Source of the DNA: Undibacterium_A arcticum
GTDB taxonomy: Bacteria > Pseudomonadota > Gammaproteobacteria > Burkholderiales > Burkholderiaceae_D
Direction: 5' to 3' (one strand)
Length of the DNA: 64,000 bases
NCBI RefSeq assembly: GCF_042660705.1
Contig: NZ_JBHSUQ010000001.1
Shown here in pieces: positions 54,764-62,828 of this stretch. Under the pieces are notes generated by a model. The model was not told where the DNA came from. It did no database searches and saw nothing but the letters and a program-made list of their open reading frames with translations. The translations under genes were made by a program, and so were the position numbers. Position 1 is the stretch's first letter. Every line of letters begins with the position of its first letter.

Positions 54764-55302
54764 ATGGGCGATGTTTCAGAACAATTGAAATCCAGCGCAG
54801 CTGGGATCAGCCGGCGGGCGCGAGTTTTGAAGACTGGATGAATACTCGCGTGGCCCGTTTTTCGACACGCCAGTATGACTGGAACGCATTGAAGTTCCAG
54901 GCCGATTACGATCCGAAATACCGCCGCGCGCAAATGCGTTATATCGGCACTGGCGGCACCGGCGTGGCGACCGACAGCAACACGATTCCGTCGGAACATT
55001 TCACCTTCTCCACCATGATCATTCCGGCCGGGCATGAAGGACCGTCGCATCTGCACATCGATGTGGAAGAAGTGTTCTTCGTCTTGCGCGGCAAGATCAA
55101 GCTGGTGCTGGAAAAGGACGGCGAGCGCTACGAAACCATTCTGACCGACCGCGATGTGGTGTCGATTCCGCCTGGCGTGTACCGCGAGGAAATAAACATC
55201 GGCGAAGAAGATGCGCTGATGTGCGTGATGCTCGGCTCGAACACACCGGTCACGCCGACCTATCCGCCGGATAGCCCGCTGACCAAGATCAAGCGTGGCT
55301 GA
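54764..55302 (+). CDS. cupin domain protein (frameshifted near the start)
   Basis: ATG 54764 (AGGAG upstream) opens MGDVSEQ; one A is missing at about 54783, after which the frame continues IEIQRSWDQPAGASFEDWMN, then the cupin barrel: MIIPAGHEGPSHLHIDVEEV, FFVLRGKIKLVLEKDGERYE, DRDVVSIPPGVYREEIN. The metal-binding His/Glu/His pattern (HLHIDVEE) is visible. Restored length is about 179 aa. Cupins of this size serve as dioxygenases, isomerases or binding proteins in aromatic pathways. Overlaps the hydrolase start region. Confidence 0.85.
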
Positions 55303-55303
55303 T

Positions 55304-56158
55304 ATGACGACCGCTTGCGCATCCGCGGTCCGCCGTGACGACCTGCAGGACGCCATGTCCCTGTTGGACGAACGCTTCCCCGAGCGTCGCATCGCGGTGG
55401 ACGGCGGCGTCGTGTCTTACCGTACCTGCGGAACAGGTCCGGCCATCGTGCTGCTGCACGGGATCGGCTCTGGCGCAGCGTCCTGGCTGCCTTGCGCGCT
55501 GAGAATGGCGCACGAGGCGCAGGTGATCGCATGGAATGCACCGGGATACGGAAGTTCCTCGCCACTGGCCAATGCGCTGCCGCGCGCTGCGGATTATGCG
55601 GCGCGCCTGCACCAGTTGCTGACAACGCTGGACATCAAGCGCTGCGTGTTGGTCGGCCATTCGCTCGGCGCGATCATGGCTTCAGCGTATACCGCGGCGC
55701 ATGGCGAAAGCGTGTCGAAGCTGGTGTTGCTCAGCCCTGCACAGGGTTACGGTAGCGCCGCCAGGCGCGCGCAGGGACAGCAGGTAGCGCAGGATCGCCT
55801 GGCCGCGCTGGAAAACATGGGCGTGAGCGGCATGGCCGAGCATCGTTCCGGTCGCATGCTGTCGCCGCAAGCAAGCGACGCGGCACGCGCCTGGGTGCGC
55901 TGGAACATGCAGCAGCTTGACCCCGCCGGATATACGCAAGCGGTGCATATGTTGTGCGGCGACGCAATCCAAAACTATGCTCCGGTAGGTGTTACAGGCG
56001 CCGTGTATTGCGGTGGTGCCGATGCGATCACCACGCCGCAAGACAGCCGGGCACTGGCGACGCAATTCGCGCTGCCGTTCGCGTTGATCGATGAAGCCGG
56101 CCATGCCTGTTACGTCGAACAGCCCGACGCGGTAGCTGCCGCGATTCGCCAGGATTGA
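55304..56158 (+). CDS. alpha/beta-fold hydrolase (meta-cleavage-hydrolase-like)
   Basis: About 284 residues; ATG 55304 starts one base after the cupin stop, while GTG 55295 would overlap it. Fold motifs: GPAIVLLHGIGSGAASW (oxyanion HG), VIAWNAPGYGSS, the nucleophile elbow VGHSLGAIMASAY with Ser, and catalytic His in DEAGHACYVEQPDAV; Asp in GGADAITTPQDSR. Layout matches MhpC/BphD-type C-C hydrolases and haloperoxidase-like enzymes, which act on ring-fission products. With the extradiol-type dioxygenase in the same operon, this role is likely. Confidence 0.88.
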   Translation: MTTACASAVRRDDLQDAMSLLDERFPERRIAVDGGVVSYRTCGTGPAIVLLHGIGSGAASWLPCALRMAHEAQVIAWNAPGYGSSSPLANALPRAADYAARLHQLLTTLDIKRCVLVGHSLGAIMASAYTAAHGESVSKLVLLSPAQGYGSAARRAQGQQVAQDRLAALENMGVSGMAEHRSGRMLSPQASDAARAWVRWNMQQLDPAGYTQAVHMLCGDAIQNYAPVGVTGAVYCGGADAITTPQDSRALATQFALPFALIDEAGHACYVEQPDAVAAAIRQD

Positions 56159-56185
56159 TAGTTAACAAATTCAACAGGAAAAATC

Positions 56186-57019
56186 ATGACCAAACCAGAG
56201 CTGCCAGAAGAAGATACGCAGGAAAAATACGCCGTTCCAGGACTCGAGCGAGGTCTGCGCCTGCTGTGCGAATTTAATCGCCAGGACAAGACCCTGTCCG
56301 CGCCGGAATTGGCAAAGCGCCTGAGCGTGCCGCGTTCGACAGTGTTCCGTTTGCTGACCACGCTCGAGCGCATGGGCTTTGTCGAGCGCTCCGAAGGCGG
56401 CCGCGATTACCGTCTCGGCATGGCCGTGCTGCGCCTCGGCTTCGAATATCTGGCCTCGCTTGAGCTGACCGAGATCGGCCGTCCGCTGCTGGAACGCCTG
56501 CGCGATGAAATCGGTTATTCCTGCAACCTGGTGGTGCGTGACGGCCGTTACATCGTATACGTCGCCAAGTCCGTCACGCCGACCGCCTTCGTCAGCTCGG
56601 TCAACGTCGGCACGCGGCTGCCGGCCCATGCGACGGTACTCGGCCGCGTGTTGCTGCAAGATCTGTCCTTGAACCAGTTACGCGAGCTGTATCCCGAAGA
56701 TCATCTGGAAGTGTTCTCCGAAAACACGCCGAAGACCGTGCTCGAATTGTTCAACATCGTGCAGCAAGATATGGAGCGCGGTTATGTGCTGCAAGAGGGC
56801 TTCTTCGAACGCGGCATATCGACCGTGGCAGCGCCGGTGCGCGACCATACCGGCAAGGTCGTGGCCGCACTCGGCGCGACCATCCCTGCGCCGCACATCG
56901 AGGCCAGCCAGCTGGACGGTATCGTGGGCCACGTGCGTGGCAGCGCCAGTGAATTGTCACGTTTGCTCGACCATGCACCGGAACAATCGGGCAAGGTCGT
57001 CAACCTGTGGCGGAGGTAA
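56186..57019 (+). CDS. IclR family transcriptional regulator
   Basis: 277 residues. Winged HTH about 18-85: PGLERGLRLLCEFNRQDKTL, ELAKRLSVPRSTVFRLLTTL, FVERSEGGRDYRLG. Effector domain about 95-265: EIGYSCNLVVRDGRYIVYV, LPAHATVLGRVLLQDL, YVLQEGFFERGISTVAAPVR, the small-molecule pocket of IclR. Embedded in the operon, so it is expressed with the enzymes; the operator-like palindromes at 51045-51160 are its best target. IclR members of this type are often activated by the pathway substrate. Ribosome-binding site AGGAAAA. Confidence 0.93.
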   Translation: MTKPELPEEDTQEKYAVPGLERGLRLLCEFNRQDKTLSAPELAKRLSVPRSTVFRLLTTLERMGFVERSEGGRDYRLGMAVLRLGFEYLASLELTEIGRPLLERLRDEIGYSCNLVVRDGRYIVYVAKSVTPTAFVSSVNVGTRLPAHATVLGRVLLQDLSLNQLRELYPEDHLEVFSENTPKTVLELFNIVQQDMERGYVLQEGFFERGISTVAAPVRDHTGKVVAALGATIPAPHIEASQLDGIVGHVRGSASELSRLLDHAPEQSGKVVNLWRR

Positions 57020-57024
57020 TCACC

Positions 57025-57828
57025 ATGCGCATGATCAATCTCGACGGTAAAGTCGCGGTCGTGACTGGCGGCTCTGCCGGCATCGGGCTGGCAACCGTCG
57101 AGTTGCTGCTCGAAGCCGGCGCTGCGGTCGCGCTGTGCGGTCGCAATGCGGAGCGTCTCGCGCTGGCCGAAGCGGGTCTGCGCCAGCGCTTTCCCGACAG
57201 CCGCATCCTGAGCGCGGTATGCGACGTGCTGGCGCCGCAACAGGTGCGCGATTTCGCTGCCCAGGTCGAGCAGGCGCTCGGCACCGTCTCCATCCTGATC
57301 AACAACGCCGGCCAGGGCCGTATCTCGACCTTCGCCGACACCGACGATGCGGCGTGGCTGGAAGAACTGCAGCTCAAATTCTTTTCCGTCATTCATCCGA
57401 CCCGGGCCTTCCTGCCGCAGCTGCAACGCGCGCCCGATGCCGCGGTCGTCTGTGTGAATTCACTGCTCGCGGTGCAGCCGGAGCCGCACATGGTGGCAAC
57501 CTCGGCCGCCCGGGCCGGCGTGCACAACCTGGTGCGCGCGCTGGCAACCGAATTCAGCGTCGACCAGATCCGCGTCAACGGGATCCTGATCGGCCTGGTC
57601 GAATCCGGTCAATGGCGCCGCCGTTACGAGGCCCGGCCGGACCAGGAGCGCGCGCTGTCGTGGCAGCAATGGACCGCCCAATTGGCGCAGAAAAAACAGA
57701 TTCAACTCGGCCGTCTCGGCCTCCCAGAGGAAGCGGCACGCGCGATCGTGTTTCTGGCGACGCCGCTTTCTTCTTACACAACAGGCAGCCATATCGATGT
57801 TTCAGGAGGACTTTCCCGCCATGCCTAA
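57025..57828 (+). CDS. SDR family protein with altered catalytic residues
   Basis: 267 residues from ATG 57025 (GGAGG eight bases upstream; GTG 57007 overlaps IclR). NAD(P) motif VTGGSAGIGLATVELLL and NNAGQG are good, and the C-terminus SSYTTGSHIDVSGGLSRH is SDR-like. But the usual YxxxK is replaced: after Ser in VCVNSLLAVQ the segment reads HMVATSAARAGVHNL, with Thr and Arg where Tyr and Lys are expected. Some SDR subgroups carry SAxRA here. Either the chemistry differs or it is a non-catalytic partner. Overlaps the next gene by eight bases. Confidence 0.88.
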   Translation: MRMINLDGKVAVVTGGSAGIGLATVELLLEAGAAVALCGRNAERLALAEAGLRQRFPDSRILSAVCDVLAPQQVRDFAAQVEQALGTVSILINNAGQGRISTFADTDDAAWLEELQLKFFSVIHPTRAFLPQLQRAPDAAVVCVNSLLAVQPEPHMVATSAARAGVHNLVRALATEFSVDQIRVNGILIGLVESGQWRRRYEARPDQERALSWQQWTAQLAQKKQIQLGRLGLPEEAARAIVFLATPLSSYTTGSHIDVSGGLSRHA

Positions 57829-59497
57829 TCAAAACAAAATTACCGTCGGCTGCGCCATTGCAGCTTTTCTAGAACAGTGCAACGTCAAGGCGGCGTTCGG
57901 CGTGATCTCGATTCACAACATGCCGATCCTCGACGCCTTGGGCGAGCGCGGCAAGATCCGTTTCGTGCCTGCGCGCGGCGAAGCGGGCGGTACCAACATG
58001 GCCGATGCCTATGCGCGCACCACCGGCGGCCTCGGTGTCTGCCTGACCAGTACCGGCACTGCCGCCGGAAATGCCTCCGGCGCCATGGTGGAAGCACTCA
58101 CCGCCGGCACGCCCTTGCTGCACCTGACCGGCCAGATCGAAACCCCTTACCTCGACCAGAGTCTGTCATATATCCATGAAGCGCCGGATCAGCTGACGAT
58201 GCTGAAAGCCGTCTCGAAAGCGGCCTTCCGCATCCGCAGCGTGGATACTGCGATCAGCACCATCAAGCTGGCGGTGCAAACCGCGCTGACGCCGCCGATG
58301 GGCCCGGTCAGCGTAGAAATCCCGATCGACATCCAGGCTGCACTGATCACCATGCCGGCCGATCTGCGCCCGCTGGCGATCGCGTGCCAGGCCCCGTCCG
58401 AGCAAGCGCTCGATGAACTGGCCGAGAAATTGATGAAAGCAAAACGTCCGCTGCTGTGGCTGGGTGGCGGAACGCGCGGTGCCAGTGCACAGGTCAAGCG
58501 CCTGATGAACATGGGCTTCGGCGTGGTGACGACGACACAAGGCCGAGGCGTGGTGCCGGAAGATGACGCGCGCTCGCTGGGCGCCTTCAACCTGCATAAG
58601 CCGGTGGAAAATTTCTATCAAACTTGCGATGCGATGGTGGTGGTCGGTTCCCGTTTGCGCGGCAACGAAACACTGAAATATGAACTGAAGCTGCCGCGTC
58701 CCTTGTTCCGGATCGATGCCGATCCGGCCGCAGAAGGCCGCTGCTACCAGAGCGATGCCTTCCTCTGCGGCGATGCTGCGCTGGCGCTGCAAGGCCTGGC
58801 CGATCGCCTGGAAGGAAAAATGAAGGTCGATCCCGCTTTCATTGGCGACTTGCAAAAGGCGCGCGACACTGCGGTCGCCGGCCTGGTCGACGGCCTTGGC
58901 CCATACAGCGCGCTGGTATCGCGCCTACAGGAAGCTGCCGGCCGCAGCTTCAACTGGGTCCGTGATGTGACGGTGTCGAACAGCACCTGGGGCAACCGCT
59001 TCCTGCGCATTTTCGATCCGCTGGCCGGCGTGCATGCACTGGGCGGCGGCATCGGGCAGGGGCTGGCGATGGCGATCGGCGCCGCAGTGGGCGCCGCCGA
59101 GACCGCACCCGGCAAGAAAACGTTCTGTCTGGCCGGCGATGGCGGCTTCATCCTGAACCTGGGCGAGCTGGCAACCGCAGTGCAGGAACGTGCCGACATG
59201 GTGATCGTCCTGATGAATGACAAAGGTTATGGCGTGATCAAGAACATCCAGGACGCGCAGTACGGTGGCCGCCGTCATTACGTCGACCTGCATACGCCGG
59301 ACTACGCGATGTTGTCGCAGTCGCTCCAGCTGCGCCATGCTCGCATCAGCAATCTGGCCGATGTCGGCGCCGGCTTGCGTAGCGCGCTGGCCGAACCCGG
59401 CCCGTTTCTGCTTGAAATCGACATGCTGTCGATCGGCAGCTTCAAGACCGCCTTTGCCGGCCCGCCGGTCAAGGTCGACGAACCTGCAACAGCTTAA
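57821..59497 (+). CDS. thiamine-diphosphate-dependent enzyme (acetolactate synthase/benzoylformate decarboxylase family)
   Basis: 558 residues from ATG 57821 (AGGAGG upstream; the frame also opens at 57797). N-terminal PYR domain with activating Glu E54 in VPARGEAGGTNMADAYAR, central domain about 190-330, C-terminal PP domain with CLAGDGGFILNLGELATAVQ and LMNDKGYGVIKN, the GDG...N ThDP motif. It cleaves or forms a C-C bond next to a carbonyl, for example decarboxylating a 2-oxo acid produced by ring cleavage. Its substrate cannot be read from sequence. Followed by the AspDH gene after 12 bases. Confidence 0.92.
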   Translation: MPNQNKITVGCAIAAFLEQCNVKAAFGVISIHNMPILDALGERGKIRFVPARGEAGGTNMADAYARTTGGLGVCLTSTGTAAGNASGAMVEALTAGTPLLHLTGQIETPYLDQSLSYIHEAPDQLTMLKAVSKAAFRIRSVDTAISTIKLAVQTALTPPMGPVSVEIPIDIQAALITMPADLRPLAIACQAPSEQALDELAEKLMKAKRPLLWLGGGTRGASAQVKRLMNMGFGVVTTTQGRGVVPEDDARSLGAFNLHKPVENFYQTCDAMVVVGSRLRGNETLKYELKLPRPLFRIDADPAAEGRCYQSDAFLCGDAALALQGLADRLEGKMKVDPAFIGDLQKARDTAVAGLVDGLGPYSALVSRLQEAAGRSFNWVRDVTVSNSTWGNRFLRIFDPLAGVHALGGGIGQGLAMAIGAAVGAAETAPGKKTFCLAGDGGFILNLGELATAVQERADMVIVLMNDKGYGVIKNIQDAQYGGRRHYVDLHTPDYAMLSQSLQLRHARISNLADVGAGLRSALAEPGPFLLEIDMLSIGSFKTAFAGPPVKVDEPATA

Positions 59498-59509
59498 GGA
59501 GAGAAAGAT

Positions 59510-60316
59510 ATGTTGCACGTTTCGATGATCGGCTATGGCGCTATCGGCGCCGGTGTTATGGAGTTACTCAAGAGCGATCCGGAGGTCGTGTTCGACGTCG
59601 TCATCGTGCCGGAAGCGGCACTCGCCAGCGCGGGCCCGATGGTGCGCGCGCTGGCGCCGCAGGCGCGGGTCGCCGTGCGCCTGGACTATGACGGAGTGCG
59701 CCCCGACCTGCTGATTGAATGTGCCGGTCATGGGGCGATTGAAGAACATATCCTGCCGGCGCTGGAACGCGGCATTGCCTGCATGGTGGTGTCAATCGGC
59801 GCGCTGTGCGAACCCGGCCTGGCCGAACGTCTGGAACAGGCGGCTCGACGCGGCAAGACGCAGGTGCAATTGCTGTCTGGCGCCATCGGCGCGATCGACG
59901 CGTTGTCGGCGGCCAAGATCGGCGGGCTCGATTCGGTGGTCTACACCGGGCGCAAGCCGCCTGGCGCCTGGAAAGACACGCCGGCGGAAGCGCTGTTCGC
60001 GCTCGATGCACTGGACGGCGTCACCGTGATCTTTGAAGGCAGCGCGCGCGAAGCCGCACGGCTGTATCCAAAGAATGCCAACGTCGCGGCCACGCTGGCA
60101 CTGGCCGGACTGGGGCTGGATCATACGCAGGTGCGCCTGCTGGCCGATCCAGCGGTCACGGAAAACGTGCATCACGTGGAAGCCAAAGGCGCATTCGGCG
60201 GCTTCGAGCTGACCATGCGGGGCAAGCCGCTGGTGGCCAACCCTAAAACCTCGGCATTGACGGTGTTCAGCGTGGTGCGCGCGCTCAACAACCGCGCACA
60301 TGCATTGTCGATTTGA
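59510..60316 (+). CDS. aspartate dehydrogenase-like NAD(P)-dependent protein
   Basis: 268 residues. Rossmann motif MIGYGAIGAGVMELL at the N-terminus; then LLIECAGHGAIEEHILPALE, VVSIGALCEPGLAERLEQAA, LLSGAIGAIDALSAAK, VYTGRKPPGAWKDTPAE (the NadX/AspDH signature with catalytic His expected near HHVEAKGAFGGFEL). NadX makes iminoaspartate for NAD synthesis in some bacteria, but paralogues occur in catabolic operons with unknown amine substrates. No nadA is nearby, so a catabolic amine/imine role is more likely. AAGGAG lies nine bases before ATG 59510. Confidence 0.88.
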   Translation: MLHVSMIGYGAIGAGVMELLKSDPEVVFDVVIVPEAALASAGPMVRALAPQARVAVRLDYDGVRPDLLIECAGHGAIEEHILPALERGIACMVVSIGALCEPGLAERLEQAARRGKTQVQLLSGAIGAIDALSAAKIGGLDSVVYTGRKPPGAWKDTPAEALFALDALDGVTVIFEGSAREAARLYPKNANVAATLALAGLGLDHTQVRLLADPAVTENVHHVEAKGAFGGFELTMRGKPLVANPKTSALTVFSVVRALNNRAHALSI

Positions 60317-60343
60317 GCCAACTTATATTGATCGAAGGCTGAC

Positions 60344-61831
60344 ATGAATCTGAACCAAACACTTCCCATCTGTATCGCCGGCCGCTGGCGCCTGGGGCAG
60401 GGCGACCGCTACGCCACGCTGTACCCGGCCACGGGTGAGGCAGTGGCTTACCTGAACGCGGCCAGCCTCGACGACGTGGAAGAAGCGATCCAGGGTGCCG
60501 ATGTGGCCTTTCGCACCAGCGGCTGGGCGCAGCGCAAGCCGCACGAACGAGCCGCCGTGCTGTACCGCGTGGCGCAACTGATCCGCGAACGCGGCGAGGA
60601 ACTGGCGCAGCTGCAGCGCCTGGACAACGGCAAGCCGATCACGGAAACACGCAACCTGGTCGGCAGCGCCGCCGCCACGTTCCAGTTCTTCGCTGCCGCC
60701 TGCGAGACGCTGGAAGAAACCATCACACCTAGCCGCGGCGACAACCTGACCATGAGCGTGTACGAGCCCATGGGTGTGATAGCGGCGATCACGCCGTGGA
60801 ATTCGCCGATCGCAAGCGAAGCGCAAAAGATGGCGCCGGCACTCGCCGCCGGCAATGCGGTGGTGGTCAAGCCGGCCGAAGTGACGCCGCTGATGGCGCT
60901 GGAACTTGCCAGGATTTGCGAAGAAGCAGGTGTGCCCAAGGGCCTGATCAGCGTGTTGCCCGGCAAGGGCTCGGTGATCGGCGACGCCATCACGCTTCAT
61001 CCGCTGGTGCGCCGCGTGTCATTCACCGGCGGCACCAGCACCGGCAAGCATATTGCGCATATTGCTGCCGACAAGATGATGCCGGTGTCGCTCGAACTGG
61101 GTGGCAAGTCGCCGACCATGGTGTTCGAGGATGCTGATCTGGATCACGCGGTGGCCGGCGTGCTGTACGGAATATTCAGCTCGTCCGGCGAATCCTGTAT
61201 CGCCGGTTCGCGCCTGTTTGTCGGACATGGCATTTACGACACCTTCATGGAACGCCTGGCTGCCGGCGCCGCTGCGTTGCGGGTGGGCGACCCGGCCGAC
61301 GAGCGCACGCAGGTCGGCCCGCTGATCACGGCGCGTCATCGCGAATCGATTGAATCCTATGTCGCGCTGGGTATTGAGGACGGCGGCCGCCTGCGTACTG
61401 GCGGCATGCGCCCGCAAGGCGCGCAATTCGATCGCGGCAATTACTACCTGCCGACCATCATCGAAGACGTGCGCAACGACCAGCGCATCTGCCAGGAAGA
61501 GATCTTCGGGCCGGTGCTGGTGGCGATGCCGTTCAGCGACGAAAACGATTTGATCGAACAGGCCAACGACAGCGTATATGCGCTCGCTGCTGGCATCTGG
61601 ACCCGCGATTACAAGAAGGCCTGGCGATTCGGCCGCGCGGTACAGGCCGGTAATGTCTGGATCAATACCTACAAGCAGTTTTCGATCTCGACCCCGTTTG
61701 GCGGCTGGCGCGACAGCGGCCTCGGACGCGAAAAGGGCCGGCTCGGCATCCTGCAATACATGGAACAGAAGAGCCTCTACTGGGGCATGAACGAACAGCC
61801 GCTGCCTTGGGCTGGCGAGGAGAATATTTGA
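60344..61831 (+). CDS. NAD(P)-dependent aldehyde dehydrogenase
   Basis: 495 residues, full ALDH. TPWNSPIASEAQKMAPALAA and KPAEVTPL (cofactor), FTGGTSTGKHIA, catalytic base E251 in LELGGKSP and nucleophile C285 in SGESCIAGSR; C-terminal FGGWRDSGLGREKG. It oxidises an aldehyde or semialdehyde to the acid, probably a muconic-semialdehyde-type ring-fission product or a downstream aldehyde. Its TGA overlaps the VOC dioxygenase ATG by one base (TGATG), showing translational coupling. Intact. Confidence 0.95.
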   Translation: MNLNQTLPICIAGRWRLGQGDRYATLYPATGEAVAYLNAASLDDVEEAIQGADVAFRTSGWAQRKPHERAAVLYRVAQLIRERGEELAQLQRLDNGKPITETRNLVGSAAATFQFFAAACETLEETITPSRGDNLTMSVYEPMGVIAAITPWNSPIASEAQKMAPALAAGNAVVVKPAEVTPLMALELARICEEAGVPKGLISVLPGKGSVIGDAITLHPLVRRVSFTGGTSTGKHIAHIAADKMMPVSLELGGKSPTMVFEDADLDHAVAGVLYGIFSSSGESCIAGSRLFVGHGIYDTFMERLAAGAAALRVGDPADERTQVGPLITARHRESIESYVALGIEDGGRLRTGGMRPQGAQFDRGNYYLPTIIEDVRNDQRICQEEIFGPVLVAMPFSDENDLIEQANDSVYALAAGIWTRDYKKAWRFGRAVQAGNVWINTYKQFSISTPFGGWRDSGLGREKGRLGILQYMEQKSLYWGMNEQPLPWAGEENI

Positions 61832-62823
61832 TGGACGTTTTGGGTATCGACGAAATTACCTATGGCGCGGACGATCTGCCTCTGTGCAAGCGCTTCTTTG
61901 CTGACTGGGGTATGAGCCTGGTCGAAGAGAATGAAGGATTGCTGGCGTACGAAACGCAGAACGGCTGCCGCGTGCTGGTCAAACGCAGTGATGATCCCGA
62001 CCTGCCGCCGGCGATCGAAGCCGGGCCGACGCTGCGCGAAGTGGTGTGGGGCGTGTCAACCGCCGAAGTGCTGCAGCGTTTTGCGGCACGCATCGCCGGG
62101 CTGCCCGGTTACGTGAGCGATGGGACGCGCGTCGGCTGTACCGATCCGAACGGTCTGGCTGTGCGTTTCCAGGTCACCAAGAAGCGCGAGATCGAGGTCG
62201 AATGTGCTGAGATGAATACCTGGTCGCACCGACCACGCATCAATCAGCGCAGCCCGGCCTACGAACGCGCCGCGCCGATCGAAGTCGGTCATGTGGTGTT
62301 CTTTGTCGAGGACGTCAAGGCCTGCGAAGCGTTCTACTGCGAAAACTTCGGCTTCGTGCCGTCCGACCATTACCCGGGTCGCGGCGCCTTCCTGCGTTGC
62401 GCGGCCGAAGGCGGCCATCACGACCTGTTCCTGCTGCAAACGCCAGAAGCGCGCGCCGGCCTGAACCATGTGGCGTTCACGGTGCGCGATATCCACGAGG
62501 TCTTCGGCGGCGGCATGCACATGGCGCGCCAGGGCTGGGACACGCAGCTCGGACCTGGACGACATCCAATCTCGTCGGCCTACTTCTGGTACTTCCGCAA
62601 TCCGGCCGGCGGGCTGATCGAGTATTACGCTGATGAAGACCAGCTCGACGCCGACTGGCAGCCGCGCGATTTCGAGCCCGGACCGACCGTCTTTGCCGAA
62701 TGGGCGATTGAAGGTGGTCTCGATGGCAACACGCGCCGCCAGCGCAATGCGAATGCGCCGGGCGGCAAGTTTGACCGACAAACCGAAGTCCTGACCCGCA
62801 GCATCCACATACAGCAAAGGTAA
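61831..62823 (+). CDS. VOC-superfamily extradiol-type dioxygenase
   Basis: 330 residues from ATG 61831. Two VOC modules: about 5-125 (GIDEITYGADDLPLCKRFFA) and about 150-265. The C-terminal module has the Fe-binding facial triad: His in IEVGHVVFFVED, His in AGLNHVAFTVRD and Glu in GGLIEYYADEDQLDAD, as in type I extradiol (catechol 2,3-) dioxygenases. The tail (EPGPTVFAEWAIEGGLDG) is unusual. It probably cleaves the ring made by the monooxygenase encoded five bases downstream, though exact specificity is not predictable. Confidence 0.9.
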   Translation: MDVLGIDEITYGADDLPLCKRFFADWGMSLVEENEGLLAYETQNGCRVLVKRSDDPDLPPAIEAGPTLREVVWGVSTAEVLQRFAARIAGLPGYVSDGTRVGCTDPNGLAVRFQVTKKREIEVECAEMNTWSHRPRINQRSPAYERAAPIEVGHVVFFVEDVKACEAFYCENFGFVPSDHYPGRGAFLRCAAEGGHHDLFLLQTPEARAGLNHVAFTVRDIHEVFGGGMHMARQGWDTQLGPGRHPISSAYFWYFRNPAGGLIEYYADEDQLDADWQPRDFEPGPTVFAEWAIEGGLDGNTRRQRNANAPGGKFDRQTEVLTRSIHIQQR

Positions 62824-62828
62824 ACCAT

